A DNA stretch of 64,000 nucleotides from Saprospiraceae bacterium (GCA_028284395.1 JANQRV010000120.1:1-64000); one strand, 5' to 3'. Shown: positions 27,318 to 36,498, counted from the first letter of the stretch. Notes: a model not told the origin generated them from the letters alone. Numbers and translations: made by a program.

Positions 27318-28415
27318 ATGATAGATTTCGTAAACTCTGATTTGATAGTCAAACAAAGTGCTTTGGAGGCAGGGATAGTCAAATGGAAAAGTCCTTCTAA
27401 TATTGCAATTGTGAAATACTGGGGTAAGTATGGGAGTCAAATGGCCCAAAATCCCTCGATAAGCTTTACGTTGTCAGCTGCGCATAGTGAGACCTCAATT
27501 GAATATATTCCTAAAAAAACAACTCAGGGGGGGGATTCATTGGAGCTTGAATTCTACTTTGAAGGAAAGCCCAAACCAGAATTTGAAAAGAGAGTCAGTA
27601 AGTTTTTAAAGAGTGTTTTGCCAGTTTTTCCTTTCCTGGTGCAATTTAAATTGATAATTAACTCTAAAAATTCTTTTCCACATTCTTCAGGTATAGCTTC
27701 CTCCGCATCTTCGATGAGTGCCTTGGTATTGTGTTTATGTGGTATGGAACGAAAATTCTTTGGTACTTTGCCTAAAGAAGCTTCATTTTTGACTAAGGCT
27801 TCCTTTGTTTCTAGGTTGGCATCAGGTAGTGCTTGTCGCTCTGTATGTCCCTTTATTGGTGTATGGGGGGCTTCAGAAAAACTAAAAGGGTCTTCCGATT
27901 TTTTTGCGATACCCTTTTTAGAAGGGGTAGATCCCGTCTTTATGAGTTTCCACGACGACATTTTGATTGTCAATAGTGGGACAAAGCATGTATCCAGTTC
28001 TGCAGGACACGCTCTTATGGATGGAAATGTATATGCAAATGCTAGGTTTCGACAAGCAAGAGAACGAGTTGATAGTTTGATTGACGTTTTGAAGCAAGGG
28101 GATTTACAGGTATTTGGTGAAATATTGGAAAGTGAAGCCCTGACTTTACACGCTTTAATGATGGCTTCAAAACCTGCTTATATGTTATTGAGACCTAATA
28201 CCATCGAAATTATTAATCGGGTTTGGGCATTTAGAAGAAGCACTGATATCCCATTGTACTTTACATTAGATGCAGGGCCAAATATTCATTTACTTTATCC
28301 GGATAGTTTCAGGGAATCAATTGGAGATTTTATCGCCACAGATTTGTTAAATCTTTGTGAGAATAGAACTATGTTGTGTGATGTAGTAGGGAAGGGGCCT
28401 AGCGAATTAGCGTAA
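27318..28415 (+). CDS. mvaD: Diphosphomevalonate decarboxylase
   Basis: ATP-dependent decarboxylation of mevalonate 5-diphosphate to isopentenyl diphosphate, the last step of the mevalonate route. 365 residues with KSPSNIAIVKYWGKYG (N-terminal substrate segment), the GHMP loop SSGIASSASSMSAL (about 124-137), ASGSACRSVCPFIGVWG and FTLDAGPNIHLLYP. Its presence implies isoprenoids via mevalonate, as in many Flavobacteria and Saprospiria, rather than via DXP. A related 3,5-bisphosphate decarboxylase activity cannot be excluded. No other pathway gene is adjacent. Confidence 0.9.
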   Translation: MIDFVNSDLIVKQSALEAGIVKWKSPSNIAIVKYWGKYGSQMAQNPSISFTLSAAHSETSIEYIPKKTTQGGDSLELEFYFEGKPKPEFEKRVSKFLKSVLPVFPFLVQFKLIINSKNSFPHSSGIASSASSMSALVLCLCGMERKFFGTLPKEASFLTKASFVSRLASGSACRSVCPFIGVWGASEKLKGSSDFFAIPFLEGVDPVFMSFHDDILIVNSGTKHVSSSAGHALMDGNVYANARFRQARERVDSLIDVLKQGDLQVFGEILESEALTLHALMMASKPAYMLLRPNTIEIINRVWAFRRSTDIPLYFTLDAGPNIHLLYPDSFRESIGDFIATDLLNLCENRTMLCDVVGKGPSELA

Positions 28416-28816
28416 ATAGTGGTTGGTAAATGATCATGAAAGATTGCAAAGTAGATGTAGGTAGGTTTGAGTGTAGAGAAGGTTTTATTTCTCTGTTTGT
28501 TTCAGAATTCTTCTGGGTCAGGGGTGGGGTTGGTTTTTTAGATTGATTGTGTCAAGATCAAGATTCTGGGATAATCGGTATGTAAAAGGTTGATCTACCT
28601 TCGGAGTGTTACATAGTTCTAAATGAATTGAGGGATATTCAAAATGAAGTTTTTATATTTGATGCGAAGAAAGTTGTCGTACATTAGGTGTTCGAAGTAT
28701 GGACACAAAGGGAGGAAATCAAGTAGCTTGAAAGACCCCAGTGTTCATAATATGTTACCTTCTGATAATTATTTCTGATTTATCATTACATAATATACAT
28801 ACTATTAAATAGCACT
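28416..28816. other. 401-nt intergenic region, no supported gene
   Basis: Only a 44-codon ORF (28644-28778, plus strand) with no recognisable features was found, and I do not call it. The stretch has G-rich patches around 28515-28540 but no clear hairpin or tRNA. Confidence 0.5.
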
Positions 28817-30061
28817 ATGGATTTATTTGACAAAACAAGAAGCGATATAGGACCACTTGGACAATATTCTGTCTTTCATGGATACTTCACTTTTCCAAAA
28901 TTGGAAGGAGAGTTGGGGAGTCGGATGAAGTTTATGGGTAAGGAAAGAATTGTATGGAGTGTGAATAATTACCTTGGCCTGGGTAATCACCCAGAGGTAC
29001 GGAAAGTTGATGGAGAGGCTAGTCAAGACTGGGGCTTGGCTTATCCGATGGGATCGCGTATGATGTCTGGTGAATCCTCTCATCACGAACGCTTGGAAAG
29101 AGAGTTGGCAGAGTTTGTTCAAAAGAAAGAAGCGATGCTTTTGAATTTTGGTTACCAAGGAATCATGTCGCTCATTGATGCAATTCTTGATCGCCAAGAT
29201 GTAGTGGTCTATGATAAGGATTGTCATGCTTGTATTTACGATGGGATTCGGATGCATGTGGGACGTCGCTTGTCATTTGGACATAATGATATTTCTAGTT
29301 TAGAGCGGCAACTTGAAAGAGCGGAAAAATTTGCTGAAAAAACAGGAGGGGGAATTTTGGTGATTTCGGAAGGTGTCTTTGGTATGAGAGGAGAACAAGG
29401 TAAACTAAAAGAAATTGTAGCCTTAAAAGAAAAATACAGTTTCAGGTTACTTGTAGATGATGCTCATGGTTTTGGAACGCTGGGGGCAACCGGAGCAGGT
29501 GCTGGCGAGGAACAAGGAGTACAGGAGCACATTGATCTTTACTTCAGTACTTTTGCTAAATCAATGGCAAGTATTGGCGCTTTTGTTGCAGGAGATCCAG
29601 ATGTAATTAAATATCTACGGTACAATACTCGGTCGCAAATTTTTGCAAAATCTATTCCGATGCCCATCATCATGGGAGTGTTGAAACGGCTTGAACTGAT
29701 AAAGGGAAACACCGAATTTAAAGATCAACTATGGCGCAATGTTCGAATGTTGCAAGATGGTTTGAAAGAAAACGGTTTTGATATTGGCAATACCAATAGT
29801 TGTGTGACTCCTGTTTATATGAAAGGTACGCCTTTGGAAGCTGGCGCAATGGTTAAAGATTTGAGAGAGAACTATGATGTATTTTGCTCTGTAGTATTAT
29901 ATCCAGTGGTTCCTAAAGAAGTAATCTTATTGAGACTTATTCCAACGGCGGCCCATACTATAGAAGATATTGAATTGACAATCCATGCTTTTAGTGAAGT
30001 TGCTAGAAAATTGAAAGCTGGAGAATATGATGGTACGCAAGGGCAAAATTTAATGAATTGA
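28817..30061 (+). CDS. Alpha-oxoamine synthase (serine palmitoyltransferase / cysteate acyltransferase type)
   Basis: PLP enzyme that condenses an amino acid with an acyl thioester. 414 residues: MDLFDKTRSDIGPLGQY N-terminus, the NNYLGLGNHPEV substrate loop, LLVDDAHGFGTLG (PLP ring Asp and His) and the PLP lysine in STFAKSMASIGAF (Lys 248). Bacteroidota homologues of this sequence type make 3-ketosphinganine from serine (SPT), or the capnine/sulfobacin precursor from cysteate. Glycine C-acetyltransferase (Kbl) is a less likely alternative. Substrate cannot be decided here. It stands alone, followed by the 66-bp palindrome at 30085. Confidence 0.8.
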   Translation: MDLFDKTRSDIGPLGQYSVFHGYFTFPKLEGELGSRMKFMGKERIVWSVNNYLGLGNHPEVRKVDGEASQDWGLAYPMGSRMMSGESSHHERLERELAEFVQKKEAMLLNFGYQGIMSLIDAILDRQDVVVYDKDCHACIYDGIRMHVGRRLSFGHNDISSLERQLERAEKFAEKTGGGILVISEGVFGMRGEQGKLKEIVALKEKYSFRLLVDDAHGFGTLGATGAGAGEEQGVQEHIDLYFSTFAKSMASIGAFVAGDPDVIKYLRYNTRSQIFAKSIPMPIIMGVLKRLELIKGNTEFKDQLWRNVRMLQDGLKENGFDIGNTNSCVTPVYMKGTPLEAGAMVKDLRENYDVFCSVVLYPVVPKEVILLRLIPTAAHTIEDIELTIHAFSEVARKLKAGEYDGTQGQNLMN

Positions 30062-30084
30062 TTGCCAATTAGTTAAATTTCTTG

Positions 30085-30150
30085 TATAAAAAAGGAGATT
30101 GTAATCGCCAATTATTATAATAATTGGCGATTACAATCTCCTTTTTTATA
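30085..30150. repeat. 66-bp perfect palindrome at the 3' end of the DUF4143 gene
   Basis: Positions 30085-30150 read the same on both strands without a single mismatch or spacer. The outer arm is TATAAAAAAGGAGATTG, the inner part TAATCGCCAATTATTA. It covers the stop codon of the minus-strand ATPase gene (TAA at 30146-30148) and lies 24 nt behind the SPT-like gene, so it can act as a bidirectional terminator. Its TAATCGCCA/TGGCGATTA core recurs at the other end of the ATPase gene. Confidence 0.92.
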
Positions 30151-31279
30151 AGGCCGTCAAAAAGTTCATGAAGTTTTCCGAAGAGATAACCTGTGTTTCT
30201 GATTCGGGATAGTTTTTTAAGAAGGTTTTGGGGAATCGAATTTTTTTCTTTCGAGGATTCCATTTGAATTCATAGGCGTATAATACCCCACCTCGTTCTT
30301 CTATGTAGTCAATTTCTTGTTGTTGTTGTGTCCGCCAAAAATATTGATTGCAATAGATCTGGTGATATTGCAAAAACTTACTTCTCTCACTGATTAGAAA
30401 ATTCTCCCAGAGTGGGCCAACATCATTTCGCAATTGGATATCATTGAAATTGGAAATAAGTGTATTTCTAATTCCGTTATCGAAAAAGTAAATTTTTCGG
30501 GTGCGCTTTAACTCGTTTCGAAGGTTTCGGCTGAGAGGGCCTAATCGGAATATTACAAAGGTTTGTTCCAAGAGACGAATGTATGACGCGACTGTTTCCT
30601 TATCAATTTGTAACAAATCTGCTAACTCTCGATAGGAAACTTGTTGCCCAATTTGAAAAGCCAATGCAGTCAACAATTTATCCAGCAGCTCTGGTTTTCT
30701 AATATTCCCATAGGATAGCATATCTTTGTAGAGGTAACTGTTGGCAAGGTTGTTAAGCAATTCTTTTTCGCTACCGGTGTTAACGGCAATGTCCGGATAC
30801 ATACCATAAATGAGTCTCGTTTCCAATTGTCCCATTGCATCTATGTAACCGGTATGGTTGGTCAACTCTTCCCAGGAAATTGGAAACAATTGGTATTCAT
30901 ATTTTCGACCGGTCAATGGTTCGTTCACTTCGTTGGCAATTTCCAGAGCGGAAGAACCAGACACAATAACTTGCTTATCAGGGATAGCATCGATGATCAA
31001 CTTTAGTGTAAGGCCAATATTCTTCACTCTTTGCGCCTCGTCAATAAAGATTAGCTTCTTGGGACCTAGTATTTGTCTGAGCTTCATAATTGAAACTTCT
31101 TGAAGAGCTGTCCTGACAGCGGGATCATCACAATTTAGGAAAAGGGCTTCTTCTTCATTTTCCTTCATGATATTGTGGAGTAGGGTCGTCTTTCCTGTCT
31201 GACGGGCACCTAGTAGAATGACGGCTTTACCCTGATGTAATTTCCCCTGTATGACACTTAAGAGTAGTCTTTTAATCAT
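30146..31279 (-). CDS. AAA ATPase with DUF4143 C-terminal domain
   Basis: 377 residues from the ATG at 31277-31279 (MIKRLLLSVIQGKL); the frame runs further upstream but only into the hairpin region. Walker A is GARQTGKTT (24-32), Walker B LIFIDEAQ (Asp80 Glu81), and the VIVSGSSALEI sensor segment follows. The C-terminal DUF4143 part ends with EIDYIEER and YAYEFKW, a PD-(D/E)xK-like pattern. These ATPases are widespread, highly paralogous and of unknown role; links to mobile or defence functions are suspected only. The gene differs from its neighbours by being wrapped in palindromes. Confidence 0.88.
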   Translation of the reverse strand: MIKRLLLSVIQGKLHQGKAVILLGARQTGKTTLLHNIMKENEEEALFLNCDDPAVRTALQEVSIMKLRQILGPKKLIFIDEAQRVKNIGLTLKLIIDAIPDKQVIVSGSSALEIANEVNEPLTGRKYEYQLFPISWEELTNHTGYIDAMGQLETRLIYGMYPDIAVNTGSEKELLNNLANSYLYKDMLSYGNIRKPELLDKLLTALAFQIGQQVSYRELADLLQIDKETVASYIRLLEQTFVIFRLGPLSRNLRNELKRTRKIYFFDNGIRNTLISNFNDIQLRNDVGPLWENFLISERSKFLQYHQIYCNQYFWRTQQQQEIDYIEERGGVLYAYEFKWNPRKKKIRFPKTFLKNYPESETQVISSENFMNFLTAL

Positions 31280-31290
31280 TATGGTGGGTA

Positions 31291-31322
31291 TAATCGCCAA
31301 AAATAAATAAAAATGGCGATTA
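31291..31322. repeat. Hairpin repeat upstream of the DUF4143 gene
   Basis: TAATCGCCA (31291-31299) and TGGCGATTA (31314-31322) form a 9-bp inverted repeat with a 14-nt A-rich loop. It lies 12 nt ahead of the ATPase ATG and has the same arms as the palindrome at the gene's other end. Confidence 0.85.
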
Positions 31323-31440
31323 CAAAAAATATGTTTCAATCATTTAATGGCATCGAACATCACGAAGTATTCAATGGTGAAGCTGCGATTGCGAATGCCC
31401 CTGCGCCGACATTGCATACCGCCCATAAAACAATCTTTCC

Positions 31441-32400
31441 CTAGTTTTCTATTTGCACTAATTTGCCAGAGGTGATCTTGCGAATTTTATATGGACGTTT
31501 ATGCTGAGATTCAAAGTACGTCCTCATTTGGATTTCAACGATAATGCCAATCGTGATAAATTGGATTCCGCCGATAACTAACATTAGACCAAGCAAAAGT
31601 ATTGGTTTGCCCCAAATATCGTGCCCAAGAAGCTTTAGGATACCTAGGTAAAAGTTAATAATTAAACCAATGGAGAAAAGGAGTACGCCAAGGTTGCCAA
31701 AAAGGTGCATTGGTTTTTGCATGTATTTCTTAAAAAACAGCATCAACAACAGATCACTGATGACCTTGAAGGTTCGATTTAAGCCATATTTGGAAGTTCC
31801 GAATTTTCGTGGGTGATGTTTTACATCTATTTGGGTGATACGTGCTCCCTCCAGATGAGCCAGCACTGGAATGAAACGATGGAGTTCGCCATACAGACCA
31901 AGATCTTTGGCCAATTCACTTTTGAAGACTTTTAACGCACAGCCATAATCTTTTAGATTTACTCCAGCGGTATTCCTAATAATGTAATTGGCAATGCGAC
32001 TCGGAATCTTTCGCAAGAACATCCCGTCTTTTCGGTTTGCCCGGTTACCGGCAACCATATCCCAATCACCCTTTTCTGCCAATTCTAATAACACTGGAAT
32101 ATCAGATGCATCATTTTGAAGGTCGCCATCCATAGTGGCAATAAACGCTCCAGACGCATGATCAATTCCAGCCATTAGCGCAAGACTCTGGCCATAGTTC
32201 TTTTTCAATTCTATGACCCGCAAGTATTCAGAGGGATGTTCATGTAGTTCCTTTACTGTATTATCTGAAGAACCGTCATCTACGTAGATGATTTCATACG
32301 AAACGACTCCTTCAAGTGCTGTTGCTATTTGGTCGATTTGTGGTTTAATATTTTCTTCTTCATTGAAGACAGAAACAACAACAGATATCTTGGGTTTCAT
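31441..32400 (-). CDS. Family 2 glycosyltransferase (polyprenyl-phosphate sugar transferase type)
   Basis: 319 residues: a GT2 catalytic domain (about 1-225) with ISVVVSVFNEEENI, YVDDGSSDNT and the metal site MDGDLQND, then two membrane helices (about 230-300). This is the DPM/ArnC/GtrB layout, which transfers a sugar from a nucleotide donor to undecaprenyl phosphate on the cytoplasmic face. The next gene upstream, 7 nt away, encodes a GT39-type enzyme that could use the lipid-linked sugar on the periplasmic side. Confidence 0.9.
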   Translation of the reverse strand: MKPKISVVVSVFNEEENIKPQIDQIATALEGVVSYEIIYVDDGSSDNTVKELHEHPSEYLRVIELKKNYGQSLALMAGIDHASGAFIATMDGDLQNDASDIPVLLELAEKGDWDMVAGNRANRKDGMFLRKIPSRIANYIIRNTAGVNLKDYGCALKVFKSELAKDLGLYGELHRFIPVLAHLEGARITQIDVKHHPRKFGTSKYGLNRTFKVISDLLLMLFFKKYMQKPMHLFGNLGVLLFSIGLIINFYLGILKLLGHDIWGKPILLLGLMLVIGGIQFITIGIIVEIQMRTYFESQHKRPYKIRKITSGKLVQIEN

Positions 32401-32407
32401 AAACTGT

Positions 32408-33985
32408 TCAATTTAGCATTAACAATTTTCCTATATCATAGGTTAGTTGTCCGTGCCTAACCTGCATTTCATCAATTTTCTCATAAATCAAATCCGGATA
32501 AAGGTCAGGGTCGATGATGTAAAGATCGCCCTCCTTGAAATCTCGATACTTTCGCCTCACAATTTGCTGCCTTTCCTTTGTGATGTAGAAAGAATTTGTC
32601 GGTTGCATATCAGTTTCCTTGTAAACAAATAATGGCATTGTGGCGTATTTCTTTCCAATCTGTTCCGAAGATTTTCGGCAAAGATCTCCAAAATCGTGGT
32701 TGTTCCTATCCGGCAGTACAAACCAATTGAAGGCAATCCGAATTAGCAGTAGAAAAACTACCAGAACAGAGAAATGGTGGCTAGAAGATTGGTAATAAAT
32801 AAGGCTAAGTGCCAGACAACTAATTGCAATCGAGGCTGTCTTTACAAACAAATAGGAGACGCTTTGGGTTCTTTCTATTAGCAGCGGCGCTATGCTCGCG
32901 AGGCAAATTAAAACCATAGTGGTTAAGAAAAGGTAGCGCAGGAATCGATATTGCCAACTATTTAGTCCTCGGTGCTTTTCATGTAAGTAAGTGAAGACGA
33001 TGAACAAAAGAGGAGCTAACATCAATAGGTATCGCGGGTAGACCTCAGGGGAGGTCCAATAAACAATGATGTTTCCACAAAATGCAAGCAGGCAAAAAAT
33101 AACGAAAGGTTTCTCTCTGATCCAATGCAATACCTGATGATTGAAAAAATAAATGATAAGCAGAGACCAGGGGAGAAAGTGGTATACCATCTCAAAGGGG
33201 AAGGTAAACAAGTGAGTAATGGTCTTTAAGAAGCCGTAGTTGACAATGGTCCTCTTGGAAGACTCCACAAAGAGCGTCGGTAGTACATGGTCAAGGCCAT
33301 TATATTGGTGATAGGTCCAGTAGTATCCTCCAACTATTGCAATGAAAATAACAATACCCAATACATGATTCAGTGAAAAAAGCGTTTTGAAACGGCGGCG
33401 ATACCAGAAATAGATCAATAGGGTAGTGGCTTGAAAAACGACGGCCGGCAGACCTTTTAGCAGGAAACCAACTGCTATCAGCAGGTAAGAGAAAACAAAA
33501 AGGTGGGTAAACTTCTTCTTTTCAAAGAAGTGATAGATCACCATAAACGAAGTGAAGATCACCCAGGAAAATGTAATATCAATGAGTGCCAGTAAAGAAT
33601 CCCAGAAGAGGATTCTTCCACAGGTGATAAAGATAAAGACAGCCAAAAAAGAAGATGCCGTATCGAAGTGTTTTCTCAAAAAATAAAAGATAGTGGCGGA
33701 ATAACCCAACAGTGCCAAAACAGTTGGAAGCCGGGCAGTATATTCTGAGTAATTGCCAAACAAATTAAATGTAGCAAGAATGATCCAGTTAAATAACGGC
33801 GGCTTGTTGTAGTAATATTCTCCGAGTAGGGTAGGAGTGATAAAGTTATCGGAAAGCTTCATTTCCATGGCTACTAGTGACCGAATCGCCTCATCATCAA
33901 TGAAGGTGAGAACGCCAATATTAATGAGTAATGCAGGTAACAATAGTAGACATGCAATGATATATAGCCAACTAGGATGTTTCAA
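32408..33985 (-). CDS. GT39/ArnT-like membrane glycosyltransferase
   Basis: 525 residues with about 11-12 membrane helices. The first periplasmic loop has the FIDDEAIRSLVAMEM segment (the acidic pair is the GT39 catalytic site) and YYNKPPLFNWI, as in ArnT and related PMT-fold enzymes that move sugars from polyprenyl phosphate onto lipid A or other acceptors. The start is a TTG at 33983-33985; an in-frame stop shortly upstream and the early first helix leave no ATG choice. Forms an operon with the GT2 gene, a donor-maker and user pair. Confidence 0.85.
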   Translation of the reverse strand: MKHPSWLYIIACLLLLPALLINIGVLTFIDDEAIRSLVAMEMKLSDNFITPTLLGEYYYNKPPLFNWIILATFNLFGNYSEYTARLPTVLALLGYSATIFYFLRKHFDTASSFLAVFIFITCGRILFWDSLLALIDITFSWVIFTSFMVIYHFFEKKKFTHLFVFSYLLIAVGFLLKGLPAVVFQATTLLIYFWYRRRFKTLFSLNHVLGIVIFIAIVGGYYWTYHQYNGLDHVLPTLFVESSKRTIVNYGFLKTITHLFTFPFEMVYHFLPWSLLIIYFFNHQVLHWIREKPFVIFCLLAFCGNIIVYWTSPEVYPRYLLMLAPLLFIVFTYLHEKHRGLNSWQYRFLRYLFLTTMVLICLASIAPLLIERTQSVSYLFVKTASIAISCLALSLIYYQSSSHHFSVLVVFLLLIRIAFNWFVLPDRNNHDFGDLCRKSSEQIGKKYATMPLFVYKETDMQPTNSFYITKERQQIVRRKYRDFKEGDLYIIDPDLYPDLIYEKIDEMQVRHGQLTYDIGKLLMLN

Positions 33986-34286
33986 AATTGGATGTAAAAT
34001 TTTTAACTAGCTTCAAAGGTATAACGATATCGGAGATTTTCGCTGTTTTGGATTCTAAAAAGTGCAAGAAGGTAACGCCATAAAACTAATTACGCTTTGG
34101 TTAAAGGGTCAGTTTGGTGGATTGGTCTCCTACGGGGAATTGATTATAATATTACAAAAAGTAAGAAACAAAGATTATCTTTGGCCCGTTAAGAAATTAA
34201 GATTTATGCCGACTGAAAATCAATTCATTAAATCATAGATCAAATTAATAATTACACTTCGATCAATTAATATTCAGATAGCTACC
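33986..34286. other. Divergent intergenic region before moxR
   Basis: 301 nt between the divergent GT39 and MoxR genes. No gene. A -7-like box TATCTTTG (34176-34183) lies about 100 nt before the moxR ATG, without a clear TTG partner. Confidence 0.45.
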
Positions 34287-35258
34287 ATGGCAGAACTAAA
34301 TTATAAGTCAGATGTAGAGGCGGTTGATGCATTGGCAAAATCCTATGAAACCCTTACCCAGGAAATCGCAAAGGTAATCGTCGGTCAAAATGAGGTTGTA
34401 AGAGCAGTTGTTATTTCTCTGTTTAGCAACGGGCACAGCTTGCTGGTCGGTGTACCAGGTTTAGCTAAAACACTTCTTGTTAGTACCATTGCGGATGTAC
34501 TTGATCTTGATTTCAAGCGGATCCAATTTACTCCGGACTTAATGCCTTCAGACATTACGGGCTCGGAAATTTTGGATGAAGATCGTCACTTCAAGTTTAA
34601 CAAAGGTCCGCTTTTCACTAACATTGTTTTGGCAGATGAAATTAACCGTACCCCGCCTAAAACCCAGGCTGCTTTATTGGAAGCTATGCAGGAAAGAGCA
34701 GTTACGGTTAGTGGAATAAGGCATATGCTAGAAAAGCCTTTTTTCGTTTTGGCGACCCAAAACCCAATTGAACAGGAGGGAACATACCCCTTACCGGAAG
34801 CGCAGCTCGACCGATTCATGTTTAATATTCCACTTGACTATCCGAGCTACGAAGAAGAGATACAAGTCGTAAAAAATACAACGACGGTTCAGAATTACGA
34901 ATTGAACCATGTTATCACGGCGGAAGAGATTTTGTATTTTCAACAGCTGATCAGAAAGATTCCAATCTCGGATAACGTTTTGGAGTACGCAGTTTCATTG
35001 GCCACCAAAACCAGACCTGGCTCTTCCCGAGCTACGCAGGAAGTCAATAACTACATCTCTTGGGGGGCAGGGCCAAGGGCATCTCAATATTTGGTATTGG
35101 GAGCAAAATGCCATGCGGCAATAAATGGAAAGTACTCACCTGATATTGAAGACGTTCAAGCCATTTCCAAGTATGTATTACGACATCGGATTGTTCGAAA
35201 CTTTAAGGCAGAAGCCGAAGGAGTGACCGAAGAAAAAGTAATTGAGAGCCTGCTTTGA
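34287..35258 (+). CDS. MoxR family AAA+ ATPase
   Basis: 323 residues: Walker A GVPGLAKT (about 55-62), Walker B VLADEINRTPPKTQAALLEAM, sensor ATQNPIEQEGTYPLPEAQLDRF, and the C-terminal MoxR lid with TRPGSSRATQEVNNYISWGAGPRAS. MoxR ATPases act as chaperones maturing partner proteins, usually with DUF58 and VWA-domain genes next door. Here the next gene is an unrelated DUF4837 lipoprotein behind a terminator, so this copy is separated from the usual cluster. Confidence 0.92.
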   Translation: MAELNYKSDVEAVDALAKSYETLTQEIAKVIVGQNEVVRAVVISLFSNGHSLLVGVPGLAKTLLVSTIADVLDLDFKRIQFTPDLMPSDITGSEILDEDRHFKFNKGPLFTNIVLADEINRTPPKTQAALLEAMQERAVTVSGIRHMLEKPFFVLATQNPIEQEGTYPLPEAQLDRFMFNIPLDYPSYEEEIQVVKNTTTVQNYELNHVITAEEILYFQQLIRKIPISDNVLEYAVSLATKTRPGSSRATQEVNNYISWGAGPRASQYLVLGAKCHAAINGKYSPDIEDVQAISKYVLRHRIVRNFKAEAEGVTEEKVIESLL

Positions 35259-35290
35259 TCAAGCACTTTGTTTGTCGATAAAACATCATA

Positions 35291-35331
35291 AATGGTCTAA
35301 CTGTAGTGAACTTAAGAGCAGTTAGACCATT
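35291..35331 (+). terminator. Intrinsic terminator after moxR
   Basis: AATGGTCTAACTG (35291-35303) and CAGTTAGACCATT (35319-35331) form a perfect 13-bp stem with a 15-nt loop, followed by TTCTCTTCC on the plus strand. It lies 32 nt after the moxR stop. Confidence 0.75.
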
Positions 35332-35397
35332 TTCTCTTCCACCAAAAAGGTTTGCATTGGCATCTGTTTGGTATACAATGTAAATGGATTAATTTTA

Positions 35398-36498
35398 ATG
35401 GTAAAAAAGAGAGAAATGAGATTGAATTTCAAAAGCGTTTTCAAAAGAGCCTTTATTTTGATTGTCTTTTTCATTGTTTGCAGCTGCAGTGAAGAGATGC
35501 AAAGTAGCCTCAAACCAATTCCCTCCGCTTTTGGAGAGCTTAATCAGATCATTGTAGTAGCCGATGATCGAGTTTGGAATGGACCGATCGGAGACACTAT
35601 TCGGTGGTACTTCTCTGCTGCATATCCAGTACTGCCACAACCGGAGCCTATATTTGATCTTGCCCATTTTACTCCCGCTGAGTTGGAGGCCGAGCCAAGC
35701 CGGAAGGAACTACGGACCTATCTCATTGTTGGTAATCTAAGTGAGGTCGATTCACCAACCACTCAATTGATTGTAAACGATATAGGTAGGGAAAAGGCGC
35801 GTCGTGCTAATGAGGACCGTACCTTTAATTCCACTGTTGGACGTGACAAGTGGGCCAAAGGGCAATTGGTCATTTACCAATTCGGGTATAGAGACGAAGA
35901 TCTAATGGAGTTTTCCAAGAAGAATTTTCCTGCAATCGCACAGCGTGTTAACAAACATGATAGCCCTAAGATTGAAGCGACTATCTATCAAAGTGGTGTC
36001 AATGGCAAACTTAAAGCAGAGCTGAAGGAATCTTTGGGCGTTGATATGCAGATTCCCGGTGATTACTTCCGTGCTACTAAGGAGTATGATTTCTTTTGGG
36101 TAAGGAAAGAAACCGAGAATCTTAGCAGCCACATCATGTTGAAAAAGATCCCCTATATCGATAAGTCACAATTGACAAAAGAAGGGATAAAATCCGTTAG
36201 AGACACTTTAGGCAGGTATATTTCCTCGGAAACGGAAAATACCTACATGAAAATCAATGATGTGGATTTACCAATGTTGACAAGTGTGAAGACCATCAAC
36301 TCCTATTATGCTTTAGAAGCGAGAGGATATTGGGAAATAGCGAATGACTATATGGGAGGGGCATTTGTTAGTTACATGTTGCACAACCCAAAAACAAATG
36401 AGTTATTGTTTGTTGATGGTTTTATACATGCACCCGGCAAGGAGAAAAGGGACTTTATGCAACATGTAGAATACATTATGAATTCGGTACAGTTTTAG
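35398..36498 (+). CDS. DUF4837 family lipoprotein
   Basis: Bacteroidota-specific family of unknown function. The frame opens at a TTG (35368); the ATG at 35398 or the one at 35416 gives a lipoprotein signal with basic n-region and lipobox FIVCSC. The mature part has the DUF4837 start IPSAFGELNQIIVVADD and later GYWEIANDYMGGAFVSYML near the end. Its last 23 nt overlap the convergent rluA-type gene. Probably an outer-membrane-associated lipoprotein. Confidence 0.8.
   Translation: MVKKREMRLNFKSVFKRAFILIVFFIVCSCSEEMQSSLKPIPSAFGELNQIIVVADDRVWNGPIGDTIRWYFSAAYPVLPQPEPIFDLAHFTPAELEAEPSRKELRTYLIVGNLSEVDSPTTQLIVNDIGREKARRANEDRTFNSTVGRDKWAKGQLVIYQFGYRDEDLMEFSKKNFPAIAQRVNKHDSPKIEATIYQSGVNGKLKAELKESLGVDMQIPGDYFRATKEYDFFWVRKETENLSSHIMLKKIPYIDKSQLTKEGIKSVRDTLGRYISSETENTYMKINDVDLPMLTSVKTINSYYALEARGYWEIANDYMGGAFVSYMLHNPKTNELLFVDGFIHAPGKEKRDFMQHVEYIMNSVQF

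Larger units (their letters stand above)
30099..31325. mobile_element. Candidate mobile unit: DUF4143 ATPase bounded by 12-bp inverted repeats
   Basis: TTGTAATCGCCA at 30099-30110 and TGGCGATTACAA at 31314-31325 are perfect inverted copies that bracket exactly one gene. Each end is also a hairpin by itself (66-bp palindrome on the left; TAATCGCCA-14 nt-TGGCGATTA on the right). No transposase is encoded and no target duplication is obvious. The arrangement could be a non-autonomous mobile cassette or a self-regulating gene with operator hairpins; both are inference. Confidence 0.45.

Noticed and set aside
28644-28778. 44-codon plus-strand ORF between mvaD and the SPT-like gene
   Set aside because: Basic, no recognisable pattern, no conserved context; likely chance.
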